Source: Oscillospiraceae bacterium
GTDB lineage: Bacteria > Bacillota > Clostridia > Oscillospirales > JAAYXM01
Length of the DNA: 50,735 bases
NCBI GenBank assembly: GCA_017559985.1
Contig: JAFYPW010000028.1
Coordinates: forward strand, 1 to 50,735
Direction: 5' to 3'
In this document: positions 35,016-43,692 of the stretch, piece after piece
How the letters are laid out: each line of letters opens with the position of its first letter
Numbering within the stretch: the first letter of the stretch is position 1
Notes under the pieces: model-generated
Told to the model about the DNA's origin: nothing
Database searches by the model: none
Seen by the model: only the letters and a program-made list of their open reading frames with translations
Translations under genes and position numbers: made by a program

Positions 35016-37286
35016 TTGAAAAACAGATACTTATTTTGGTATTGCACTGCTTTTGTCATTGCTTCGCAAATCTGCGGAATTTGTAAGACTGCGGCAGGTT
35101 TCGCTTTTTTGACGGCATCAGCTGTGGCAATAGCTGTTTGTGTGCTTTGCTTTAAACATTATAAGGTTGCGGCGTGTCTTGTTGTACTTGCAACGTTTCT
35201 ATCAGTTCTTTGGTATAATTTTTATATTTTCCGTGATGAAACACCGCGTGAACTTTTGTCGGGTGAACATAAAATAACGGCAGAGGTAACCTCGTACAGC
35301 AAAGAGTCTTCCTCGGGATCGGGGACGAATGTCGATGTTAAGTTTGACTTTGAAGGACGCACTTTCAGATCGAGGCTGTTTATAAACTCTGCGGAGAGGG
35401 AGCTTTCTCCGGGTGAAGTTATTTTGGTTTGTGCGGAATTTAAGGATTATGAAAATACTGAATTTTTCGCCGGGAAAACATATTACAAATCCCGCTATAT
35501 CGACATTTTCGGGTTTGCGGAAGAGTTGACGGTTATTTCTGAAAATACGGGTTTCAATGTGAGATATCTTCCGCAGTATCTGGCGGAAAAGTTTAAGAAA
35601 ATGACGGACAGGCTGTTTTCCGGGGAAACGGCAGAGTTTTTAAAGTCACTTATTTTGAGCGACAAAAGCGGACTTTCGGATGAATTTAAAGAAGACTTGC
35701 GAGCAACCGGTTTATCGCATGCCGTTTCTGTTTCGGGCTTTCACATTTCGTTTCTTGTCGGCTTTTTTCTGATTTTCACAAAGAACAGATATTTAAAGTT
35801 GTTCGCGATACCGGCGGTCTTTCTTTTTGCGCTTATGGTCGGTGCGCCACAATCGGCTCTGCGTGCCGCAATTATGCAGTCGTTGCTTCTTGTTTCTTCT
35901 GTGCAGAAGAGAGAGTATGACTCACTCACGGCACTTTCGTTTGCTGCATTTTTGCTTGTCTTCATAAATCCGTATTGCGCAACGGATGTCGGATTTGTTC
36001 TCTCATTTCTTTCGACATTCGGAATAATTGTGTTACACAAGAAAACATTCGCGTTCTGTATGACGTTACTCGGGGATTACAACGGAAGATTCAGAAAAGT
36101 TGCGACTGCGTTTCTTGCAGTTGCTTCGGTCTCGGTTTCTGCGACATTGTTTACAATTCCGGTCCTGTCGGTTTCGTTCAATTACATATCGATTATAGGT
36201 CCTGTTTCAAACGCACTGTTGAATTTTTTCATAACGTCCGCTTTTATATCCGGGATATTGGTTGTTCTCATAGGATTTGTTTGCTTTCCGGTTGCAAAAG
36301 GAGTTGCTGTTGTTTTGGAAGCTGTTGTCGTTTTTCTTATGAATACAATAAAAGCAATGTCAAAGATTCCGTTTTCTGAAGCTTTTGTCGGAGAAGCAAA
36401 TGTTGTCTTCTTTGCTTGCTTTTTATGCTTTCTGATAATATTTGCAATTATAAGCGGCAGGAATAAAATACGGTTTTCTGTTTTACTTGGTGTAATGGGT
36501 TTCTCTGTCGTTGCTCTGATGCTTGCGGGAACAATTAAACCCATAGAAGAGAATGACGGAATAAGGTTTGATGTTCTTGATGTAGGTCAGGGACAGTGTG
36601 TCTTTGTGACGTATAATGATGCGTGTATCGTCGTTGATTGCGGCGGTGACAAAGAGGCAGATGATATTGCGATTTCTCATGTTCTTCACAATCGCATAAA
36701 AGACATAGATGCGATGATTCTCACGCATGCACATTCAGACCACTCAAACGGTGCGGAATATCTTATTGATACAATACGGACAGATAAAATTTATATGCCG
36801 GCAACCGATAAATACAATTCAGCCTTCATTAAGATTTTAAACAACTCCGATGAAAATTGTGAAACGATATTTGTTGAAAATGATATGACGCTTGATGTTG
36901 GCGGTATTGCTATTGAGCTTCTGACCCTGCCTCACGGAAACGAGGAGAACGAAAACGGTCTTGTTGTCATCGTGCGCGATGGTGATTATGAGCTTCTGAT
37001 TACCGGAGATATTCCTTCGGACAGTGAAAAGCTTATACTTGATAAATTGCCGGACTGCGAGTCTTACATTGTGGGACATCACGGCTCGAAGAGCTCATCT
37101 TCTCAGGCTCTGCTTAATAGAGTTTTGCCTGAACTTTGTGTTATTTCCGTCGGCGCCGGAAATACATACGGTCATCCTTCCTCGGCTGTTTTAAAACGGA
37201 TGGAAAATATAGGTACAAATATTGCAAGAACAGATGTTGACGGAACGGTAACTTTTTATTCAAGGCAGGTGGAAAATAAAAAATGA
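35016..37286 (+). CDS. comEC: Competence DNA channel protein ComEC/Rec2
   Basis: ComEC forms the membrane channel for uptake of single-stranded DNA. The ~756-residue product has N-terminal membrane segments, a soluble OB-like region, the Competence domain with LSHAVSVSGFHISFLVGFF near residue 230 and many membrane helices. A C-terminal metallo-beta-lactamase domain follows (LDVGQGQC near 521, THAHSDHSNG near 569, HHGSKSS near 690), with a probable nuclease role. The start is uncertain: TTG 35016 gives a short basic N-terminus before the first helix, while in-frame TTG 35001 is possible, and neither has a strong ribosome binding site. The end overlaps holA by four bases. Confidence 0.92.
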   Translation: MKNRYLFWYCTAFVIASQICGICKTAAGFAFLTASAVAIAVCVLCFKHYKVAACLVVLATFLSVLWYNFYIFRDETPRELLSGEHKITAEVTSYSKESSSGSGTNVDVKFDFEGRTFRSRLFINSAERELSPGEVILVCAEFKDYENTEFFAGKTYYKSRYIDIFGFAEELTVISENTGFNVRYLPQYLAEKFKKMTDRLFSGETAEFLKSLILSDKSGLSDEFKEDLRATGLSHAVSVSGFHISFLVGFFLIFTKNRYLKLFAIPAVFLFALMVGAPQSALRAAIMQSLLLVSSVQKREYDSLTALSFAAFLLVFINPYCATDVGFVLSFLSTFGIIVLHKKTFAFCMTLLGDYNGRFRKVATAFLAVASVSVSATLFTIPVLSVSFNYISIIGPVSNALLNFFITSAFISGILVVLIGFVCFPVAKGVAVVLEAVVVFLMNTIKAMSKIPFSEAFVGEANVVFFACFLCFLIIFAIISGRNKIRFSVLLGVMGFSVVALMLAGTIKPIEENDGIRFDVLDVGQGQCVFVTYNDACIVVDCGGDKEADDIAISHVLHNRIKDIDAMILTHAHSDHSNGAEYLIDTIRTDKIYMPATDKYNSAFIKILNNSDENCETIFVENDMTLDVGGIAIELLTLPHGNEENENGLVVIVRDGDYELLITGDIPSDSEKLILDKLPDCESYIVGHHGSKSSSSQALLNRVLPELCVISVGAGNTYGHPSSAVLKRMENIGTNIARTDVDGTVTFYSRQVENKK

Positions 37287-38293
37287 CAATAAAGGAATTT
37301 AAAGATTCGCTAAAAAACGATAACATTTCAAATTTGTATGTCTTCCACGGTGAGGAGGGATATCTCCGGGAATACTACCTCTCAGAGCTTGAAAAGAGGG
37401 TAGTAGGTGATATGATGCCGGAGTTTAACCTCACGGTAATAAACGGAGAAACTGATTTTAAAACGCTTTCCCAGGTTGTCGAAAGCTATCCTGCAATGAA
37501 TGAAAAGAGGCTTGTAATTGTCCGCGATTTTGATATAGTTTCCGCGAATGCGGATTTTTCGGAAAAGGCGCAGGAGCTTTTTTCGGATATGCCTGAATAC
37601 TGTGTTCTGGTCTTTGTGTATTCCGGAATTGAATTCAAGCCTGATAAACGACGGAAGCTTTACAAAACCATAGAACAGTATTCGGAAATTGTTGAGTTCA
37701 AACGCGCTTCGCGAACCGACCTTCTCTCATGGATAAAGAGGCGGTTTCTCGCAAACGGAAAAGATATTGCAACAGATACTGCCGATTTTCTTATGTTTTA
37801 TTCCGGAGAACTTATGGAGCAGCTTATTCCGGAAATCGAAAAGGTCAGCGCATATTCCAAAAAGAAAGAGATTACAAAAGCTGATATTGAAGCCGTGGCA
37901 TCACGAAACATTACTTCAATTATTTTTGATGTTCTGAATGCGATTGCAGACCGCAAGTATGCAAAGGCACTTTCGGCGATTGATGATCTGCAAACGCGGA
38001 ATGAAAAACCGATAGCGGCACTTGCTCAGATAGCACAGCAGTTTCGGAGAGTTTATGCAGCAAAGCTGATTTTAGAACGTGGTGGAGGCAGAAAAGAGGT
38101 TGTTGACCTTTTTGAAATGAGAAATGAATATCCTGCACGCATAGCTATTGATGCCGCAAGAAAAATAGAGACGAAGAGTGTTCGCAGTGCTATAACACTT
38201 GCGGCTGAGGCGGATGAAAAACTTAAACTTGGCGCAGGGTGGGAAATCATTACGCAGCTCGTTGCAACTCTTGCTGCGGAGGTGTCCCGATGA
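37283..38293 (+). CDS. holA: DNA polymerase III delta subunit HolA
   Basis: The delta subunit opens the sliding clamp within the clamp loader. The 336-residue product has the N-terminal FHGEEGYLREYYLSELE, the central FVYSGIEF region and a helical C-terminal collar domain with RNEKPIAALAQIAQQFRR. It is a divergent AAA-type fold without a working ATP site, as expected. comEC-holA is a common clostridial pair, and the four-base overlaps on both sides (ATGA) show a coupled comEC-holA-rnmV operon. Confidence 0.92.
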   Translation: MTIKEFKDSLKNDNISNLYVFHGEEGYLREYYLSELEKRVVGDMMPEFNLTVINGETDFKTLSQVVESYPAMNEKRLVIVRDFDIVSANADFSEKAQELFSDMPEYCVLVFVYSGIEFKPDKRRKLYKTIEQYSEIVEFKRASRTDLLSWIKRRFLANGKDIATDTADFLMFYSGELMEQLIPEIEKVSAYSKKKEITKADIEAVASRNITSIIFDVLNAIADRKYAKALSAIDDLQTRNEKPIAALAQIAQQFRRVYAAKLILERGGGRKEVVDLFEMRNEYPARIAIDAARKIETKSVRSAITLAAEADEKLKLGAGWEIITQLVATLAAEVSR

Positions 38294-38877
38294 AGAGGGT
38301 CAGAGAAACAATAATCGTAGAAGGACGATATGACCTGAACACACTAAAACAGTGCGTCGATGCTCATATCATAGAAACTTCCGGCTTTGGAATATTCAAC
38401 GATTCCGAAAAACAAAAGCTCATAAAGCGACTTGCTGAAAAAAACGGGATAATAGTTTTTACTGACAGCGATGGAGCGGGATTCGTTATAAGAAATCTGA
38501 TTTCTCAGATTGTCGGAAAAGATAAGTTGAAGCATGCGTATATCCCTGAAATTCCCGGTAAGGAACGCAGAAAAACCCAATGCTCAAAAGCAGGACTTCT
38601 CGGCGTTGAGGGCATGACGCGGGAAGTGATATTAAATGCGCTGCAACGCTCAGGGGCAACGTTTGATGACGAAGAAAGAAAACCTATGGCAAATCTCACA
38701 AAGCGTGATATGTATTTCTACGGTCTTTCGGGGCACGAAAACAGCGCGCGCCTTCGTGAGGCACTTGCCGTAAAGCTCGGGCTTCCCCGTCTGATGTCTT
38801 CAAATGCACTGCTCGCTGCTGTTAATATAATTCTCACGAAAGAAGAATTTGAGAGTGCTCTCCGTGAGATACAATAG
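38290..38877 (+). CDS. rnmV: Ribonuclease M5-like Toprim protein
   Basis: RNase M5 completes maturation of 5S rRNA in low-GC Gram-positive bacteria. The 195-residue product has an N-terminal Toprim domain, with IIVEGRYDLNTLKQCVDAHIIETSG near residue 7 (catalytic Glu) and VFTDSDGAG near residue 57 (Asp pair). A C-terminal DUF4093-type region follows. I chose ATG 38290, overlapping the holA stop and preceded by GGAGGTG. In Bacillus this gene sits beside ksgA, so the present neighbour is different. Confidence 0.88.
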   Translation: MKRVRETIIVEGRYDLNTLKQCVDAHIIETSGFGIFNDSEKQKLIKRLAEKNGIIVFTDSDGAGFVIRNLISQIVGKDKLKHAYIPEIPGKERRKTQCSKAGLLGVEGMTREVILNALQRSGATFDDEERKPMANLTKRDMYFYGLSGHENSARLREALAVKLGLPRLMSSNALLAAVNIILTKEEFESALREIQ

Positions 38878-38896
38878 GCTTGTATTCTTTTTTTCG

Positions 38897-38933
38897 CCGC
38901 CGTGTGTTTTGTAATTACACTGCGGCGGTTTTT
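38897..38933 (+). terminator. Intrinsic terminator after rnmV
   Basis: CCGCCGTGTG (38897-38906) pairs with CACTGCGGCGG (38918-38928), with one bulge and one wobble, followed by TTTTTC. It separates the comEC-holA-rnmV operon from the M23/M50 pair. Confidence 0.75.
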
Positions 38934-38964
38934 CATATACTTTTCAGTGAGGTGATATGTCGAT

Positions 38965-39849
38965 ATGGACAGAACAAGATATCCCGGACAGAAAAGACAA
39001 AAGAAAAAAAGAAAAGGTTTGATGTTTTTCAGGCTGTTTTTGTGTTTTCTCATAATAATAGGCTCCGTTGTTGTAAAACATCTCAACGAGCCGGTAGTTG
39101 AAAAATTGTCGCAGGCGTTAAATGAAGAATTCAAGGTTTCGGAGGCTGTTGAGGCTGTTAGCGGAATTGCAAAAAAAGGAAACGACATACTTGAAGTTTT
39201 TAAAAATAAAGAAGAGGATGAGAGTGTCAGTCAGGAAGTATTTGAAAGCGATTATTATTTAACCGAAGATTTAAAAGAGCTTGAAAGGGAAATAGAGGAA
39301 AGCAGAAAGGAAAGTGAACTTAGACAAAAAGAGCTGAGTGTGGAAACACTCAGCTTTCAGATGAGTGAAGAAGAACTTTCTGATGATACAAAACCGGAGA
39401 TTTTCAGAATTCCGCCACCTGCTAACTCTACGTATGTAAAAGAAAATATCGGATTCAAATATACATCACCGCTGTATGGAGTAATTACGTCGCGTTTTGG
39501 ATATCGGGACCATCCGATTGTTGAAGATGCAAGCTTCCACACGGGGCTTGATATAGCGGCGAAAAAGGGGACGGCGATAGTGGCTTTTGCTGATGGGAGG
39601 GTTGTTTCGTCAGGAAAAAACTCGACCTATGGTAATTATCTCCTGATAGAACATTCTTCGGGAATAAAAAGCTTTTACGGCCATAATTCAAAACTTTGTG
39701 TAAGGGAAGGACAAAAGATTAAACTCGGGCAAAAGATAGCGGAGGTAGGAAGTACAGGTATGTCAACGGGGCCTCACCTTCACTTTGAAATAAGAAAAAA
39801 CAACATCCGTCTTGACCCGGGGCTTTATATCTCACCGGAAAGTGTATAG
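38965..39849 (+). CDS. Membrane-anchored M23 metallopeptidase, SpoIVFA/SpoIIQ-like
   Basis: This 294-residue protein has a strongly basic N-terminus, one membrane segment (about residues 19-37) and a charged, probably coiled-coil region (about 75-130). A C-terminal M23/LytM domain starts near residue 165. The zinc ligands are present: His 192 and Asp 196 in HTGLDIAA, and HLHFEI at 271-276. GAGGTG lies 11 bases before ATG 38965. The next gene is a SpoIVFB-like M50 protease only three bases away, the same order as spoIVFA-spoIVFB in Bacillus, so a partner or regulator of that protease during sporulation is the favoured reading. A SpoIIQ-like cell-wall hydrolase is the alternative. A perfect intragenic hairpin lies at 39332-39355. 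Confidence 0.85.
   Translation: MDRTRYPGQKRQKKKRKGLMFFRLFLCFLIIIGSVVVKHLNEPVVEKLSQALNEEFKVSEAVEAVSGIAKKGNDILEVFKNKEEDESVSQEVFESDYYLTEDLKELEREIEESRKESELRQKELSVETLSFQMSEEELSDDTKPEIFRIPPPANSTYVKENIGFKYTSPLYGVITSRFGYRDHPIVEDASFHTGLDIAAKKGTAIVAFADGRVVSSGKNSTYGNYLLIEHSSGIKSFYGHNSKLCVREGQKIKLGQKIAEVGSTGMSTGPHLHFEIRKNNIRLDPGLYISPESV
39332..39355. repeat. Perfect 10-base hairpin with GGAA loop within the M23 gene
   Basis: AGCTGAGTGT and ACACTCAGCT flank GGAA, a GNRA-type tetraloop. It lies in the linker between the coiled-coil region and the peptidase domain. Confidence 0.6.
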
Positions 39850-39852
39850 CAA

Positions 39853-40449
39853 ATGAAAATATCAAAAGTGCACATAAGTATCCCGTTTTTTGTTCTTCTC
39901 GCGCTTTTATATGTCTTTGACTTCGGGGAGGTATTCTTTCCGGCGATGCTGGCGGTTTTTCTTCACGAAGCAGCACATTTGTTTGCTATCCGGTGTTTTG
40001 GTGGAACGATAGAAAAAATAGATATAAGAGCTTTCGGGATTCGTGTGAATGTTCCGGAGCTTAAATATATGTCATATAAAAAAGAAATAATAATAGCTGC
40101 CGCAGGACCGCTTGCCGGAATTGTTGCGGCAGGCGTATCGCTTTTGGCAGCCAATATTTTTAAAAGTGAAGGTTTGTTCTTTTTTGCGGGCATAAACTTC
40201 GTCATAACTGCAATAAATCTTATACCTGTCTTTCCGCTTGATGGGGGAAGGATAACACTCTCTCTTATGCTTTGGCTCTTTTCCGTAAGGTTTGCATATG
40301 TAGTCAACTATGTCCTTACAATTGTTTCGATAGGAGTGTTGCTTGGTGTGTGTGTGGTTCTTGCAATAAACGGGAGTTTAAACCCATCACTTGTCATTTT
40401 TTCGATGTATATATCAATTTGCGGTATCAAGCATCGGGTTCGTTTTTGA
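39853..40449 (+). CDS. SpoIVFB-like M50 intramembrane metalloprotease
   Basis: This 198-residue membrane protein has the zinc motif HEAAH (residues 38-42) in an early membrane segment and NLIPVFPLDGGR near residue 122, with about six hydrophobic segments. There is no PDZ domain and no CBS domain, unlike RseP-type or longer site-2 proteases. Small size and the upstream M23 gene point to SpoIVFB, which processes pro-sigma-K in the mother cell. The final 23 bases overlap the end of trmD on the opposite strand. Confidence 0.85.
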   Translation: MKISKVHISIPFFVLLALLYVFDFGEVFFPAMLAVFLHEAAHLFAIRCFGGTIEKIDIRAFGIRVNVPELKYMSYKKEIIIAAAGPLAGIVAAGVSLLAANIFKSEGLFFFAGINFVITAINLIPVFPLDGGRITLSLMLWLFSVRFAYVVNYVLTIVSIGVLLGVCVVLAINGSLNPSLVIFSMYISICGIKHRVRF

Positions 40450-41167
40450 GCTGTTCAACAAGCAGTCTTTCCTTAGGGGAAAGAGGGGCTTTGTCGAGCA
40501 TATCGGGGCGTTTTTTGAACGTCCTGATAATGGACTGCTCGCGCCGCCACTTTTTTATGTTTGCGTGATGTCCGGAAAGAAGAATCTCCGGTACTTCGCG
40601 CTCGTGCCAGACCGCGGGGCGAGTATATTGCGGATATTCAAGAAGACCGTCAAAGTGGCTTTCTTCTGAAAAACACTCTTCATCGGAAAGAACTCCGGGA
40701 AGCATTCTTGCTATTGCGTCGGTTATTGCCATTGCGGGAATTTCGCCACCGGTGAGAACAAAGTCTCCGATGGAAATTTCTTCATCGACACACTCTTCGA
40801 TAAAACGCTCGTCTATTCCTTCGTAATGGCCGCAGACGAGAATGAGGTGTGAATATCCTGAAGAAAGTTTTTTTGCCTTTTCCTGGTTAAATACTGAACC
40901 CTGAGGGGACATATATATCGTATAGGCGTCGGGCGATTTTGACTTGATTTCTGCCCAGCAGTTATAAAGCGCATCGGCATACATAACCATACCCATACCG
41001 CCGCCGTAAGGATAGTCGTCAACCTGCTTCTGTTTGTTCTTTGTAAAGTCACGAATCTGATAATATCCGATTGAAAGCTTTCCTTCCCGGCGTGCCCGAC
41101 CTATAATGCTTTCGTTCATCATCGCGTCACAAGCTTCGGGAAAGAGTGTCATTATATCAATTTTCAT
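40427..41167 (-). CDS. trmD: tRNA (guanine-37-N1)-methyltransferase TrmD
   Basis: TrmD methylates G37 of tRNAs to prevent frameshifting, using SAM in a trefoil-knot fold. The 246-residue product has MKIDIMTLFPE at the start, YPYGGGMGMVM near residue 57 and the knot motif CGHYEGIDERFIEECVDEE, then SIGDFVLTGGE near 110-141. It is the last gene of the ylxM-ffh operon and overlaps rimM by 11 bases. rplS, which follows trmD in many bacteria, is absent here; the M50 gene converges instead. Confidence 0.97.
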   Translation of the reverse strand: MKIDIMTLFPEACDAMMNESIIGRARREGKLSIGYYQIRDFTKNKQKQVDDYPYGGGMGMVMYADALYNCWAEIKSKSPDAYTIYMSPQGSVFNQEKAKKLSSGYSHLILVCGHYEGIDERFIEECVDEEISIGDFVLTGGEIPAMAITDAIARMLPGVLSDEECFSEESHFDGLLEYPQYTRPAVWHEREVPEILLSGHHANIKKWRREQSIIRTFKKRPDMLDKAPLSPKERLLVEQLKNEPDA

Positions 41168-41669
41168 CGGGTTCGCCGCCTTTCTCGGTCTTCATACCGG
41201 GAATTGGTGAAACATACATTATTTTGTTGTCAAGATCTACTTCACGGATAAATTCGCCGACAGCGGGAATCATATATTCTTCATTGCCGCGAACAACATA
41301 AACATCGTTTGCGGGAAGGGAGAGGACTTCAAAAAGTTTTCCGAGTGTTTCGCCGTCACGGTCGACGACGGTCATTCCTTCGAGGTCGCGGATAAAGTAT
41401 GAGCCTTCTGAAAGCTCAACCTCGTCACGGTCAACAAAAACACACTTATTCCTGAGCTTTTCAGCTTCGTTTATATTGTTTATGCCCTCGAGCTTTAAGA
41501 GAACGCAGGTTTTGTGCACACGGGCTTTTTCAATGTTATATGCCAAGTTGTTTATATATACAACGTCAAAATCACACAGAAAGTCAACGGTGTCGCTCCA
41601 TGGCTGGACTTTCACTTCACTGTATACGCTGTGTGTGTTGACGATTTTTCCGGCTTCAATTAAATTCAT
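41157..41669 (-). CDS. rimM: 16S rRNA processing protein RimM
   Basis: RimM binds ribosomal protein S19 and helps mature the head of the 30S subunit. The 170-residue product has the N-terminal RimM domain (AGKIVNTHSVYSEVKVQPW) and a C-terminal PRC-barrel domain with SYFIRDLEGMTVVD near residue 96 and the typical ending EYMIPAVGEFIREVDLDNKIMYV in two stretches. A GAGGTGAT ribosome binding site lies just upstream on the minus strand. It follows khpA and overlaps trmD. Confidence 0.95.
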   Translation of the reverse strand: MNLIEAGKIVNTHSVYSEVKVQPWSDTVDFLCDFDVVYINNLAYNIEKARVHKTCVLLKLEGINNINEAEKLRNKCVFVDRDEVELSEGSYFIRDLEGMTVVDRDGETLGKLFEVLSLPANDVYVVRGNEEYMIPAVGEFIREVDLDNKIMYVSPIPGMKTEKGGEPDEN

Positions 41670-41701
41670 AGTATCACCTCAGATAAGGTATGGTTATAAA
41701 T

Positions 41702-41730
41702 TCGGGGCTGTCAGAATTGGACAGCCCCGA
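41702..41730. other. Intercistronic hairpin between khpA and rimM
   Basis: TCGGGGCTGTC pairs perfectly with GACAGCCCCGA around a seven-base loop. No good T-run follows on either strand, so it may be a weak attenuator, a transcript-stabilising stem or an RNase site that adjusts rimM-trmD levels. Confidence 0.6.
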
Positions 41731-41737
41731 TATTAAA

Positions 41738-41968
41738 TCAGTCAAGAATGTCAACTGATACCTTGATATTATCTTTAAGCGCAGCAGCTTTGATAACTGT
41801 ACGAATTTCTTTTGCAATGCGACCGTGCTTTCCGATAACTTTGCCCATATCATCCGGAGCTACGCGAAGTTCGAGGACGAGCCCGTCTTCTTTTTCAACT
41901 TCCGTAACATTAACGGCATCAGGGTTTTCTACAAGGCTTTTTGCGATGTAAGTCAAAAGGTTTTTCAT
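41738..41968 (-). CDS. khpA: KH-domain RNA-binding protein KhpA
   Basis: KhpA is a small RNA-binding protein that often pairs with KhpB (Jag/EloR) and affects cell elongation or small-RNA control. The 76-residue product is essentially one KH domain, with the GxxG loop in GKVIGKHGRIAKEIR (about residues 42-56). It lies between rpsP and rimM, its standard position. Confidence 0.94.
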   Translation of the reverse strand: MKNLLTYIAKSLVENPDAVNVTEVEKEDGLVLELRVAPDDMGKVIGKHGRIAKEIRTVIKAAALKDNIKVSVDILD

Positions 41969-42006
41969 TTGTCTGTCACCTTTTCTCCGGTTTTACCGGT
42001 GGCAAT

Positions 42007-42249
42007 TTACTGAATGGCGCCTGTACGCTTCAAGAGAGATTTTACAGTATCTGTCGGCTGTGCACCATTCTTGATCCATTCAAGAGCGCGGTCTGTATCG
42101 ATCTTGATTTCAGCCGGTTCTGTAAGCGGGTTGTAAGTTCCGATCTCTTCAATGAATCTGCCGTCACGCGGGAATCTTGAATCAGCAACAACAACACGAT
42201 AGAACGGAGCTTTCTTTGCACCGATTCTGCGAAGTCTGATCTTAACCAT
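42007..42249 (-). CDS. rpsP: 30S ribosomal protein S16
   Basis: S16 is an early-assembling 30S protein. The 80-residue product matches the family: [20 protein letters not shown] at the start, [19 protein letters not shown] in the middle and [12 protein letters not shown] near the end. An AGGTG ribosome binding site lies just upstream. It is the third gene of the ylxM operon. Confidence 0.97.
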   Translation of the reverse strand: MVKIRLRRIGAKKAPFYRVVVADSRFPRDGRFIEEIGTYNPLTEPAEIKIDTDRALEWIKNGAQPTDTVKSLLKRTGAIQ

Positions 42250-42305
42250 TTTTTCACCTCCATAATTTTATAAAGCAAATTTATGTTAATTTGTTTGCTT
42301 ACAAG

Positions 42306-43670
42306 TTAGAAAGAAAAGGGGAATGAGCCGCTGCCGCCCATCCTTCTTGCTTTTCTTGACATTTGTTTTCCCATAGCTCCACTCGTCATCTGTTTCATCA
42401 TTTTTCTTGATGCTTCAAATTGCTTTAAGAGCTTGTTTACTTCTTCTACCGTAACTCCGCTTCCTGCCGCTATGCGTTTTTTGCGGCTGAAATTTATCTG
42501 AGAAGGATTGTCTCGCTCGTAGGGAGTCATTGAAGAGATTATTGCATCAAGACGGACGAGAGCGCGCTCGTCTATCTTTGCGCCTGCAAGAGTCTTCGAG
42601 TCAATTCCGGGAATCATTTTTATAAGGTCGGACATTGAGCCCATATTCTGCATCTGCTGCATTTGTTCGCGGAAATCGGAAAGGGTGAATGTGTTTTCGC
42701 GGATTTTGCGTTCGAGTTCAACGGCTTTCTTTTCATCAAAAGCCTGTTCTGCTTTTTCTATAAGAGAGAGAACATCGCCCATGCCGAGGATTCGTGATGC
42801 CATGCGTTCAGGATGAAATGCTTCGATGCCGTCGAGTTTTTCGCCCGTGCCGACAAATTTGATCGGTTTTCCTGTAACTGCGCGGACAGAAAGTGCTGCT
42901 CCGCCTCGTGCGTCGCCGTCAAGCTTTGTCATAAAAATACTGTCGATGCCGAGCGCTTCGTTGAAGGATGATGCCGTGCTTACGGCGTCCTGACCGCTCA
43001 TTGCATCAATAACAAGCATAATCTCGGTAGGGGAAACTTCACTTTTAATTGATTTGAGCTCGTTCATAAGCTCTTCGTCAATGTGAAGGCGGCCGGCTGT
43101 GTCAAGAAAAACAATGTCGTTTCCGTGCGCTTCTGCATGTGCTTTTGCAAGTTTTGCTATTTCCACGGGGGTTTTTCCTTCGGCTTTAAACACGGGTATA
43201 TCCAGTTGCGAACCCAAAACTTCCAGCTGTTTGATAGCTGCGGGTCTGTATATATCACATGCGACAAGTAACGGGCGCTTTGAAGCTGTCTTTTTAAGGT
43301 GGGATGCAAGTTTTGCTATGTTGGTTGTTTTACCCGCACCCTGAAGTCCGACAAACATAACTATTGTCGGGGGTTTTGGTGAAATATTTAATTTTGCGCT
43401 TTCGCCGCCAATAAGCGATGTAAGTTCTTCGTTTACAATCTTAACAAGCTGTTGGGCGGGATTGAGCCCTTCGAGAACTTCCGTTCCTACTGCGCGTTCG
43501 GAAACCTTTGCAACAAAGTCGCGGACGACCTTGAAGTTAACATCGGCTTCAAGTAATGCAAGCTTAATTTCTCGCATTGCATCCTTTACGTCGCGTTCTG
43601 TAAGGCGGCCTTTTGAACGGAGCTTTTTAAAGGTAGCGGAAATCTTGTCGGTAAGATTTTCAAAAGCCAT
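42306..43670 (-). CDS. ffh: Signal recognition particle protein Ffh
   Basis: Ffh binds signal sequences and SRP RNA and delivers ribosomes to FtsY at the membrane. The 454-residue product has an N domain and a G domain with GLQGAGKTTNIAKLA near residue 104, FLDTAGRLHID near 186 and TKLDGDARGG near 244. The C-terminal M domain is rich in Met and basic residues, with IPG and SRKKRIAAGSG. It follows ylxM directly in the usual order. Confidence 0.97.
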   Translation of the reverse strand: MAFENLTDKISATFKKLRSKGRLTERDVKDAMREIKLALLEADVNFKVVRDFVAKVSERAVGTEVLEGLNPAQQLVKIVNEELTSLIGGESAKLNISPKPPTIVMFVGLQGAGKTTNIAKLASHLKKTASKRPLLVACDIYRPAAIKQLEVLGSQLDIPVFKAEGKTPVEIAKLAKAHAEAHGNDIVFLDTAGRLHIDEELMNELKSIKSEVSPTEIMLVIDAMSGQDAVSTASSFNEALGIDSIFMTKLDGDARGGAALSVRAVTGKPIKFVGTGEKLDGIEAFHPERMASRILGMGDVLSLIEKAEQAFDEKKAVELERKIRENTFTLSDFREQMQQMQNMGSMSDLIKMIPGIDSKTLAGAKIDERALVRLDAIISSMTPYERDNPSQINFSRKKRIAAGSGVTVEEVNKLLKQFEASRKMMKQMTSGAMGKQMSRKARRMGGSGSFPFSF

Positions 43671-43692
43671 TTGCAGCCTCCAATACTAAAAA

